From Limimaricola sp041580155 (GTDB taxonomy: Bacteria > Pseudomonadota > Alphaproteobacteria > Rhodobacterales > Rhodobacteraceae), in NCBI GenBank assembly GCA_041580155.1, contig JBFGEI010000066.1, forward strand, positions 1 through 13,379: a stretch of 13,379 bases of DNA, written 5' to 3'. Below are positions 6,035 to 12,953 of the stretch, in pieces; within the stretch, counting starts at the first letter, position 1; each line of letters opens with the position of its first letter. The translations under genes were made by a program, and so were the position numbers. Below the pieces are notes generated by a model. That model was given only the letters and a program-made list of their open reading frames with translations. It was not told where the DNA came from and did no database searches.

Positions 6035-9000
6035 CTAGAGGCCCGCCGCGCGGCGCAGGTCGAGCGTGGTCGGGAACTCTGGATGCGGTGTCTCGGGCCG
6101 CGGGTGCCAGTTGCCCGGGGTGTGGCCGGTGGCTTCGAACCTGGCCAGCCGCCTCGCCTCGGCCTCGTTGCCGTTGACCGGGAAGGTGTCGTAGCTGCGG
6201 CCGCCCGGATGCGCGACGTGGTAGGTGCAGCCGCCCAGCGACCGGCCCGACCAGTTGTCGAAGATGTCGAACACCAGCGGCGCGTCGACCGGCAGCCGCG
6301 GGTGCAGCGCCTCGGCCGGCTGCCAGGCCTTGAACCGGACCGCGCCGACCATGCCGCCGGAGACCGGCGCCCGGGTCAGCGGCACCGGTCGCTGGTTGCA
6401 GGTGACGCTGTAGCGGTCCTGGTGCGTCGAGCCGAGCTTGACCTGCAGGCGTTCGGTCGAGCTGTCGGTGTAGCGCACGGTGCCGCCGATCGCGCCGGTT
6501 TCGCCCAGCACGTGCCAGGGTTCCAGCGCCTGGCGGATCTCGAGGTCGACGCCCTCGTGGGTGACCGCGCCGCAGAACGGGAAGCGGAACTCGGCCTGCG
6601 CCTCGAACCAGCCGGGGTCGAGGGTGAAGCCATGCGCCTTGAGATCGCCGAGCAGGTCGAGAAAGTCCTGCCACAGGAACTCCGGCAGCATAAAGCGGTC
6701 GTGCAGCACGGTGCCCCAGCGCACCGGGTTGCCGGTGACCGGCGCCGCCCAGCAGCGCGCGATGATCGCCCGGATCAGCAGCTGCTGCGCCAGGCTCATC
6801 CGCGGGTCGGGCGGCATCTCGAAGCCGCGGAACTCGACCAGGCCGAGACGCCCGGTGGGACCGTCGGGCGAGAACATCTTGTCGATACAGATCTCGGCCC
6901 GGTGGGTGTTGCCGGTGACGTCGGTCAGGATGTTGCGCAACAGCCGGTCGGTCAGCCAGGGCAGCGGCTGCGCCGCGGCGTCGCCGGGGCCCGGGATCTG
7001 CGCCAGCGCGATCTCCAGCTCGTAGAGGCTGTCGTGCCGGGCCTCGTCGATCCGCGGCGCCTGGCTGGTCGGGCCGATGAACAGCCCCGAGAACAGGTAG
7101 GACAGCGACGGGTGCCGCTGCCAGGTCAGGATCAGCGACTTCAGCAGGTCGGGACGGCGCAGGAACGGGCTGTCGGCCGGGCTGCGGCCGCCGACCACCA
7201 CGTGGTTGCCGCCGCCGGTGCCGGTGTGGCGGCCGTCGATCATGAACTTTTCGGCGCCGAGCCGGCAGGCGCGGGCTTCGTCATAGACGATCTGGGTGGT
7301 CGCCTTGCAGTCGTCCCAGGACGCGGCCGGGTGGATGTTGACCTCGATCACCCCGGGGTCGGGGGCGACGCGGATCACCTCCATCCGCGGGTCGTGCGGC
7401 GGCGGGTAGCCTTCGACATGCACCGGCAGCCCGAGCCGGGTCGCGGCGGCCTCGGCTGCGCCCAGCAGGTCGAGGTAATCCTCGAGCGCCTCGACCGGGG
7501 GCATGAACACGCACAGCCGGCCGTCGCGCGGCTCGACCGAGAGCGCGGTACGGACCGCGCCGCCGACGATGCCGAGATGCTGTTCGATCCGGTCCTGCTG
7601 CGCCCCGCCGTCCTGCGCCACGCTGACCGGCTGGGTGTGGTCGGGGCTGGGCGCCGGGGTCGCGTCGCGGGCGTAGTCGGGCAGCGCGCCGCGCGACACC
7701 GAAGGGTCGGTGACATGGGTGTAGGGGTATTGCGACGGCGGCACGTGCGGCAGCGCCCCGAGCGGAATCCGGTAACCGACCGGGCTGTCGCCGGGCACCA
7801 GGTAGACGTGGTTGCGGCGCAGGCTCCAGCGCTCCGAGCGCCAGCCGGCGCGGGCCTTGGCCTGCCAGCGCTGCACCGGCAACACGTAGCCGGTGGGGGT
7901 GGTCAGGCCACGGTCGAACACGCTGGCGATCCGGTGCCGCGCCTCGGGGTCCTCGAGCTCGGAATTCTCCGGGCTGACGTTGTCGGGCAGGTTGGCTTCC
8001 TTCAGCAGCCACTCGCCGGGGTCCTCGAAGGCCGGCACCACCATGTCGGCGGCGATGCCCAGATCCTCGGCGATGCCCGACAGCAGCGCCTCGGCCTGCG
8101 CCGGCGTGGCGCGCTGATGCTCGGGCACCGGGGCATCGGCGGCGGGTTCCGGCGCGATCAGCGCCGCGTCGCGCCAGATCGGCACCCCGTCGCGGCGCCA
8201 GTACAGCGAAAAGGTCCAGCGCGGCAGGGTTTCGCCGGGATACCACTTGCCCTGGCCGTGATGCAGGAAGCCGCCTGGCGCGAAGCGGTCGCGCAGCCGA
8301 CGGATCAGCCGGTCGGCGACGTCGCGCTTCATCGGGCCGACCGCGGCGGTGTTCCACTCGGGGCTTTCGAAATCGTCGATCGACACGAAGGTCGGCTCGC
8401 CGCCCATGGTCAGCCGCACGTCGCCGGCCTTGAGCGCCGCGTCGACCTGTTGGCCGAGCGCGTCGAGCCGGTCCCAGGAGGCGTCCGAGAACGGCTTGGT
8501 GATCCGCGGATGCTCGGCGACGCGGGTCGCGGTCATCGCGAAGTCGAAATCGACCTCGGCGGCGCTGGCGACGCCCGAGATCGGCGCCGCGTTGCGGTAA
8601 TGCGGGGTCGCGGCCAGCGGGATATGGCTTTCGCCGGTCAGCAGCCCCGAGGTCGCGTCGAAGCCGATCCAGCCGGCGCCGGGCAGGTAGACCTCGGCCC
8701 AGGCGTGCAGGTCGGTGAAGTCGTGGTCGGTGCCGGCCGGCCCGTCCAGCGCCACCAGGTCGGGCTTCAGCTGGATCAGGTAGCCCGAGACGAAGCGCGC
8801 GGCAAATCCGAGATGGCGTAGCGCCTGGATTAGCAGCCAGGCGCTGTCGCGGCACGAGGCGGTGCCGCGCTCCAGGGTTTCCTCGGGGGTCTGCACCCCG
8901 GGCTCCATCCGGATCACGTAGCCGGTCTCGCGGGCGATCCGGGCGTTCAGCCCGACCAGGAAATCGATGGTGCGCTGCCGGTCGCGCGGCACCGCGTCGA

Positions 9001-9391
9001 GAAAGCGTTGCAGCAGCGGCCCGGCCGGGTCGGCGGCGCGGTACAGCGCCAGGTCGTCACGGGTCTCGTCGGGGTAGTCGAACGGCCAGGTCTCGGCGGT
9101 TTCCTCGACGAAGAAGTCGAACGGGTTGTAGACCGTCATGTCGGCGACCAGGTCGACCTCGATGCGCAGCTCGCGCACCGGTTCGGGAAACACGTAACGC
9201 GCCAGCCAGTTGCCGTAGGGGTCCTGCTGGTGGTTCACGAAATGCGGCTGCGGCGACACCTTGAGCGCGTGCGAGATCACCCGGGTCCGGCTGTGCGGCG
9301 CCGGCCGCAGCCGGATCAGCTGCGGCCCGAGGGTGACCGGGCGGTCGTAGCGGTAATGGGTCAGGTGATGGATGCTTGCATGAATCGCCAT
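6035..9391 (-). CDS. Transglutaminase / DUF2126 (putative amidoligase) fusion protein
   Basis: This 1118-aa cytoplasmic protein is the first gene of the operon. Residues 1-90 are the transglutaminase-like N-terminal domain (HHLTHYRYDRPVTLGPQLIR). The catalytic core has a full triad: C180 (GTASCRDSAWLL), H229 (TDLHAWAEVYLP) and D245 (WIGFDATSGL). From about residue 325 to the end is DUF2126, opening with DVRLTMGGEPTFVS. It is predicted in the literature to be a glutamine-synthetase-fold carboxylate-amine ligase. E683 and H687 (EVNIHP) and H722-H730 (HTGTGGGNH) are candidate active-site or metal ligands. One chain therefore combines an amide-bond-breaking or transferring module with a likely amide-bond-forming one. 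The ATG is chosen because the family begins at this conserved motif; the reading frame extends 40 codons further upstream with unconserved residues. The only purine-rich site, GAAAGG, lies 13 nt upstream, so initiation may be weak. The substrate is unknown. Confidence 0.92.
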   Translation of the reverse strand: MAIHASIHHLTHYRYDRPVTLGPQLIRLRPAPHSRTRVISHALKVSPQPHFVNHQQDPYGNWLARYVFPEPVRELRIEVDLVADMTVYNPFDFFVEETAETWPFDYPDETRDDLALYRAADPAGPLLQRFLDAVPRDRQRTIDFLVGLNARIARETGYVIRMEPGVQTPEETLERGTASCRDSAWLLIQALRHLGFAARFVSGYLIQLKPDLVALDGPAGTDHDFTDLHAWAEVYLPGAGWIGFDATSGLLTGESHIPLAATPHYRNAAPISGVASAAEVDFDFAMTATRVAEHPRITKPFSDASWDRLDALGQQVDAALKAGDVRLTMGGEPTFVSIDDFESPEWNTAAVGPMKRDVADRLIRRLRDRFAPGGFLHHGQGKWYPGETLPRWTFSLYWRRDGVPIWRDAALIAPEPAADAPVPEHQRATPAQAEALLSGIAEDLGIAADMVVPAFEDPGEWLLKEANLPDNVSPENSELEDPEARHRIASVFDRGLTTPTGYVLPVQRWQAKARAGWRSERWSLRRNHVYLVPGDSPVGYRIPLGALPHVPPSQYPYTHVTDPSVSRGALPDYARDATPAPSPDHTQPVSVAQDGGAQQDRIEQHLGIVGGAVRTALSVEPRDGRLCVFMPPVEALEDYLDLLGAAEAAATRLGLPVHVEGYPPPHDPRMEVIRVAPDPGVIEVNIHPAASWDDCKATTQIVYDEARACRLGAEKFMIDGRHTGTGGGNHVVVGGRSPADSPFLRRPDLLKSLILTWQRHPSLSYLFSGLFIGPTSQAPRIDEARHDSLYELEIALAQIPGPGDAAAQPLPWLTDRLLRNILTDVTGNTHRAEICIDKMFSPDGPTGRLGLVEFRGFEMPPDPRMSLAQQLLIRAIIARCWAAPVTGNPVRWGTVLHDRFMLPEFLWQDFLDLLGDLKAHGFTLDPGWFEAQAEFRFPFCGAVTHEGVDLEIRQALEPWHVLGETGAIGGTVRYTDSSTERLQVKLGSTHQDRYSVTCNQRPVPLTRAPVSGGMVGAVRFKAWQPAEALHPRLPVDAPLVFDIFDNWSGRSLGGCTYHVAHPGGRSYDTFPVNGNEAEARRLARFEATGHTPGNWHPRPETPHPEFPTTLDLRRAAGL

Positions 9392-9645
9392 GAGCGCGCG
9401 GTCGCCTTTCGGGCTGTGAACGACTCGCAGCCTTGCACGCGGCGCGCGGCAACGGCAGGGGCGGCGATGCCAAACCGGCCCGGCCGGCGCGATCGCGAGC
9501 AGTTTGCACAAATTTTCGGCGTTTTGCCGGGGCCGCGGGTGTGGTCGCCGGATCGCGGCGCGCTGCGGCGATTTCCCGCCAGACCCGGCGCCGGAACCTT
9601 GCGCGGGGGCGTTTCCCCCGGCGGGTCAAGGCTGTATCGGAAGAT
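9392..9645. other. Divergent intergenic region between the amidoligase operon and the antiporter
   Basis: These 254 bp must hold promoters for both directions. An AT-richer patch at about 9502-9536 (with TTTGCACAAATTTTCGG) stands out from the GC-rich surroundings and is the most likely place, but I find no convincing -35/-10 pair on either strand. A 10-bp palindrome, CGCGATCGCG, is at 9488-9497. The frame of each gene runs into this region without a stop, but the residues look like random high-GC translation. Confidence 0.4.
9604..9620 (+). promoter_or_regulatory. GC hairpin in the antiporter leader
   Basis: CGGGGG-CGTTT-CCCCCG is a perfect 6-bp GC stem with a 5-nt loop, ending 25 nt before the antiporter ATG. 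It could hold the leader in a closed form near the ribosome binding site or protect the 5' end. There is no T-run, so it is not a terminator. Function is unknown. Confidence 0.3.
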
Positions 9646-12183
9646 ATGGACATCATCATCGCCACCGCGATCCTCGCGACATTCTTCCTGCTGATCGGCC
9701 TGGGCGAGCCTCTCGCGGCGCGGCTGCGGCTGCCGTTCAACGTGATCCTCGCGGCGCTGGGCGTGCTGGCCGGCTTCGTCGCGACCTTCCTGCTCGCGAC
9801 CGAGCTGACCGACGCGCTGAACCCGGTGGCCGAGGCGATCCTGAACCTGCCGATCCGGTCGAACGTGTTCCTCTACGTGTTCCTGCCGACGCTGCTGTTC
9901 CAGGTGACGCTGGGGGTCAGCCTGCGGCGGATGCTCGATGACTGGGTGCCGATCCTGGTGTTGGCGGTGGTCGCGGTGGTGGTGGCGACGCTGAGCGTCG
10001 GCTACGCGCTGTATTTCACCGGGGCGCTGCCGCTGATGGCCTGCCTGCTGGTCGGCGCCATCGTGTCGACCACCGACCCGTCGGCGGTGGTCGGGATCTT
10101 CCGCAACCTCGCGGCGCCGCGGCGGCTGAGCCGAATCATCGAGGGCGAAAGCCTGCTGAACGACGCCGCGGCGATCGCGCTGTTCGGCCTGTTCATGGGC
10201 TTCGTGATGCGCGGCGTGCCGAACCCCGAGCTGGGCGCGGCGCTGGCGCAGTTTCCGGTGCTGCTGGGCGGCGGCGCGCTGACCGGCTGGGTCGCGGCGC
10301 AGGCGGCGCTGCGGCTGATGAGCGCGCTGGGCCGGTTCCACCTGGCGCAGGTCACGGTGTCGGTGGCGCTGCCCTACCTGAGCTACATCATCGCCGAGCA
10401 GATGGTCGGCGCCTCTGGGGTGATCGCGGTGGTCGCCGCGGGGCTGACGCTGAACCTCGCCGCGCCGGGCCGGCTGTCGCCGCAGGACTGGGCGTCGCTG
10501 CGCGAGATCTGGGACCTCCTGGCGCATTGGGCCGGGGCGTTCATCTTCCTGCTCGCCGCGGCGCTGATCCCGCGGCTGCTCGACGGGGTGCGGCTGGCCG
10601 ATCTGGGGCTGGTCGCGGTGGTGACGCTGGCCGCCTTCGCGGCGCGCTTCGCGATCCTGTGGGGGCTGTTGCCGCTGCTGGCGCGGGCCAAGCTGTCGCC
10701 GCCGGTCGAACGGCCCTACCGCGCCGCGATCCTGTGGGGCGGTCTGCGCGGCGCGGTGACGCTGGCGCTGGCGCTGGCGGTCACCGAAAGCCTGCGGGTG
10801 CCGCCCGAGGTGCGCCGGTTGACCGGCATCCTCGCCACCGGGTTCACCCTGTTCACCCTGATCGTGCAGGGCACCACGCTGCGGCCGCTGGTCAAGCGGC
10901 TCGGGCTAGAGACGCTGTCGGCGCTCGACGCGGCGCTGGCGCGGCAGGTGGTCGCCGTGGCGCTGCAAAGCGTCCGCGAGGAGGTCGCCGAAGCCACCGA
11001 GAACTACGGGCTGGCGCGCGACACCGTGCGCTCCGAAGCCAAGGGGTTCGCCGAGCGGCTCGACGTCGCGGTGGCGGCGGCCGAGGAGGGCGATTCGATC
11101 CAGGACCGCGACCGGATCACGCTGGGGCTGATCGCGCTGGCCGGCGCCGAGCGCGACCGGATCCTGCAGCTGTTCCGCGACCGGGCGATCTCGAACCGGC
11201 TTGCCGAACGGGCGCTGTCCGAGGCCGACCGGCTGATCGAGACCACGCGGACCGGCGGCCGGACCGGCTACCGGCGGGCGTCGCGCGAAAGCCTCGGGCA
11301 GGGCGGGCAGACCCGGCTCGCGGCGACGCTGCACAACCGGCTGCGGATCTCGGCGCCGCTGGCGCGGCTGACCGCCGACCGGTTCGAGCTGTTGCTGACG
11401 CAGCGGCTGGTGTTGCGCGACCTGGGCGATTTCATCGACACGCGGATCAGGCGGATTCACGGCCGTCGGGTCGCCGAGCTGCTGCACGAGTTGATCGAGC
11501 GCCGCGCCGAAGCGGTCGACCAGGCGCTGGACGGGCTGCGGCTGCAATACCCGGGGTATGCCGAAGAGCTCGAGCGTCGCTTCATCCGCCGCACCGCGCT
11601 GCGCATCGAGGAGGGCGAATACGCCAGCCTGCGCGAGGACGGGCTGATCGGCCCCGAGCTGCACGCCGCGCTGACCACCGAGGTCGAGGCGATGCGCGGC
11701 GAGGCCGAGGCCCGGCCGAAGCTGGACCTCGCGGTGCAAAAGGCGGTGCTGGTGCAGCAGTTCCCGCTGTTCGCCGATCTCGACGAACCGGCGCGGCGCC
11801 GGCTGTCGAAGGTGCTGACCACCCGTTTCGTCGCCGCCGGGGAGCTGCTGCAGCGCAAGGACGCGCCGGCCCGCTCGGTCAGCTTCATCGCCAGCGGCGC
11901 GGTCGAGATCGAGACCGCCGGCCAGACGATCCGGCTGGGGCGCGGCGAGATGTTCGGCCAGCTAGCGCTGCTCGGGCCGAAACGGCGCCGCGCCGAGGTG
12001 CGGGCGCTGAGCCACGGCGTGCTGCTCGAGCTGGACGAGGCGCGGTTCATGCGGCTGTTGCAGCGCAGCTCGGCGCTGCGCGACGCCGTGCGCGAGAGCG
12101 CGATCAAGCGCGGCGTGGCGCCCGAGCTGGTCGCCGGGCTGGGCGAGCCCGAGGTCGCGGCGACGCCGCGCGAGGCGGGCTAG
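9646..12183 (+). CDS. CPA1/NhaP-type cation:proton antiporter with C-terminal cyclic-nucleotide-binding-like domain
   Basis: This 845-aa inner-membrane protein is predicted to exchange Na+ (or K+) for H+. Residues 1 to about 412 are a membrane domain of some 12 helices. The CPA1 ion-site residues are visible: D144 in TTDPSAVVG and N172-D173 in GESLLNDAAA. The basic motif GGLRGAV is at 365-371. Residues about 415-700 form a charged, mostly helical cytoplasmic linker. Residues about 700-830 are a cyclic-nucleotide-binding fold (FPLFADL at 706, FIASGAVEIE, then FGQLALLGPKRRRAEV from 770). In the binding cassette the usual FGE is FGQ (Q772), so ligand binding may be changed or lost. The layout resembles plant SOS1 and sperm NHE exchangers. 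The start ATG follows GGAAG at a short spacing; upstream codons in the frame are not conserved-looking. Its TAG stop shares CTAG with the convergent neighbour. Likely role: pH or salt homeostasis. Confidence 0.92.
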   Translation: MDIIIATAILATFFLLIGLGEPLAARLRLPFNVILAALGVLAGFVATFLLATELTDALNPVAEAILNLPIRSNVFLYVFLPTLLFQVTLGVSLRRMLDDWVPILVLAVVAVVVATLSVGYALYFTGALPLMACLLVGAIVSTTDPSAVVGIFRNLAAPRRLSRIIEGESLLNDAAAIALFGLFMGFVMRGVPNPELGAALAQFPVLLGGGALTGWVAAQAALRLMSALGRFHLAQVTVSVALPYLSYIIAEQMVGASGVIAVVAAGLTLNLAAPGRLSPQDWASLREIWDLLAHWAGAFIFLLAAALIPRLLDGVRLADLGLVAVVTLAAFAARFAILWGLLPLLARAKLSPPVERPYRAAILWGGLRGAVTLALALAVTESLRVPPEVRRLTGILATGFTLFTLIVQGTTLRPLVKRLGLETLSALDAALARQVVAVALQSVREEVAEATENYGLARDTVRSEAKGFAERLDVAVAAAEEGDSIQDRDRITLGLIALAGAERDRILQLFRDRAISNRLAERALSEADRLIETTRTGGRTGYRRASRESLGQGGQTRLAATLHNRLRISAPLARLTADRFELLLTQRLVLRDLGDFIDTRIRRIHGRRVAELLHELIERRAEAVDQALDGLRLQYPGYAEELERRFIRRTALRIEEGEYASLREDGLIGPELHAALTTEVEAMRGEAEARPKLDLAVQKAVLVQQFPLFADLDEPARRRLSKVLTTRFVAAGELLQRKDAPARSVSFIASGAVEIETAGQTIRLGRGEMFGQLALLGPKRRRAEVRALSHGVLLELDEARFMRLLQRSSALRDAVRESAIKRGVAPELVAGLGEPEVAATPREAG

Positions 12184-12773
12184 CGCGCGGCCTCCCAGAC
12201 CGCGAATTCGGCGCAGCGCTTGCGCCGCAGCCGGTCCTCGATCTCGGGCGACAGCGTCAGCGGCATCTGCGGCGACACGTTGAGCCGGGGCAGGTCGAGC
12301 CGCAGCGACAGCCGGTCCTCGAGAAACCCGACCAGCGCGTCGAAGCTCTCGTAGCGGAACAGGTGGTCGACCGCGACGCCGCCGTCGCCGTCGCCGACGA
12401 ACCGCGCCTGGCTGCCGACCGCGGCGAAGGCGGCGGGCCGGCCCTTGGCGTATTCCGAGACGAAATCGTCGAAGCCTACGCCGCGGGTGCTGTTGGCGTG
12501 GCCGGCGATGTCGTCGCGCTGCCGGTAGCGGAACCAGCTTCCCAGCCAGTCGATCGGCTGCCGCACCACCGCGACGGTCTCGAAATCCTCGGCCCCGGCC
12601 TGCGCCAGCAGCGGCAGGATGAAGCGCCGGGTGCGGTAGAGCGGGGCGTGCTTGATCTGCGGCGGATCGCGCAGCACCATCTGCGCCCGCGGCGCCAGCG
12701 CGCCTTCGAGCGCGGTGGTGCCGGTCTTCGGCACCGCGAGCAGGATCAGCCGCTCTTTCCAGAATACCAGCAT
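12180..12773 (-). CDS. Small sulfotransferase-like protein (P-loop, PAPS-binding motifs)
   Basis: This 197-aa protein has the two signatures of PAPS-dependent sulfotransferases. The 5'-phosphosulfate loop is at the N-terminus (AVPKTGTTALE, K16 to T20). The 3'-phosphate site is R71 in VVRQPIDWLGSW, with S79 at the usual R-x7-S spacing. K41-H42 resembles the KH motif of carbohydrate sulfotransferases. At under 200 aa it is short for the family, so it may be a minimal member or not act on sulfate at all; such genes are common and uncharacterised in Rhodobacterales. The ATG is preceded by GAAGGG with a 5-nt spacer, and the P-loop starts soon after it. A GTG seven codons upstream (12794) is the alternative. 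The gene is divergent from recA and convergent with the antiporter. The acceptor is unknown. Confidence 0.8.
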   Translation of the reverse strand: MLVFWKERLILLAVPKTGTTALEGALAPRAQMVLRDPPQIKHAPLYRTRRFILPLLAQAGAEDFETVAVVRQPIDWLGSWFRYRQRDDIAGHANSTRGVGFDDFVSEYAKGRPAAFAAVGSQARFVGDGDGGVAVDHLFRYESFDALVGFLEDRLSLRLDLPRLNVSPQMPLTLSPEIEDRLRRKRCAEFAVWEAAR

Positions 12774-12850
12774 CGCGGCCCTTCGCTTCGGCACAGCACC
12801 GCCGTCAACCTTACCTTAACCAGACCGGAAGGAAACTCTTGCAGGTTTTG

Positions 12851-12901
12851 CTTGAATTGTTCCCGTTTTGGTCTCATATGCGGTAACGGGAACAAGACAA
12901 G
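12851..12901. repeat. 17-bp imperfect inverted repeat in the recA upstream region
   Basis: The left arm (12851-12867) and right arm (12885-12901) are reverse complements at 15 of 17 positions, with a perfect 11-bp inner core TTGTTCCCGTT / AACGGGAACAA separated by 17 nt. The right arm overlaps the SOS box. The left arm holds a decayed copy of the same box (TTGC-N7-GTTC, 12848-12862). A GTTC-N7-GGTC near match is at 12859-12873. The arrangement suggests two facing repressor sites, one strong and one weak. Confidence 0.7.
12853..12882 (+). promoter_or_regulatory. Candidate recA promoter
   Basis: TTGAAT (12853-12858) is the best -35 match in the 180-bp region between the sulfotransferase-like gene and recA. 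A weak -10 (TATGCG, 12877-12882, 18-nt spacer, or ATATGC one base earlier) follows. The transcript would then start close to the SOS box at 12890-12904, which is a sensible place for LexA to block initiation. The -10 is poor, so the exact position is uncertain. Confidence 0.35.
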
Positions 12902-12904
12902 AAC
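12890..12904 (+). promoter_or_regulatory. LexA (SOS) box, GAAC-N7-GAAC
   Basis: GAAC, seven bases (AAGACAA), GAAC: a perfect direct repeat of the alphaproteobacterial LexA operator, read on the other strand as GTTC-N7-GTTC. It ends 49 nt before the recA ATG. This type of box is the known LexA target in Rhodobacter and rhizobia, so DNA-damage induction of recA is expected. The box is also about 115 nt upstream of the divergent sulfotransferase-like gene. Confidence 0.85.
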
Positions 12905-12953
12905 AAAGCATCGATTGCCGCCCTCAGGCGGGTGTGGGATAAGGATTGCGAAC

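Noticed and set aside
3655..6177. 840-codon open frame on the plus strand opposite the ATP-grasp/alpha-E gene
   Set aside because: It is antisense to a gene with clear family motifs. Its translation is Arg/Gly/Gln/Val-rich with no domain, as expected for the complement of high-GC coding DNA.
6002..8821. 939-codon open frame on the plus strand opposite the DUF2126 gene
   Set aside because: Same cause: the mirror frame of a GC-biased gene lacks stops. It has no plausible start context and no recognisable motif.
6035..9511. A start 40 codons upstream for the transglutaminase/DUF2126 gene
   Set aside because: The extension (MCKLLAIAPAG onwards) has no family resemblance, whereas the ATG at 9391 begins directly at the conserved HHLTHYRYD motif.
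9433..9645. A 71-codon N-terminal extension of the antiporter
   Set aside because: The residues are Arg/Ala-rich and not membrane-like, and the first transmembrane helix begins right at the ATG at 9646.
10770..10870. Short tandem repeats in the antiporter (GCGCTG runs and TTCACCCTG twice)
   Set aside because: They encode alternating Leu/Ala and Phe-Thr-Leu in membrane helices and follow from codon bias.
12172..12194. GAGGC/GCCTC inverted repeat around the shared CTAG as a bidirectional terminator
   Set aside because: Only a 5-bp stem with a 13-nt loop and no T-run on either strand; it is within chance for this base composition.
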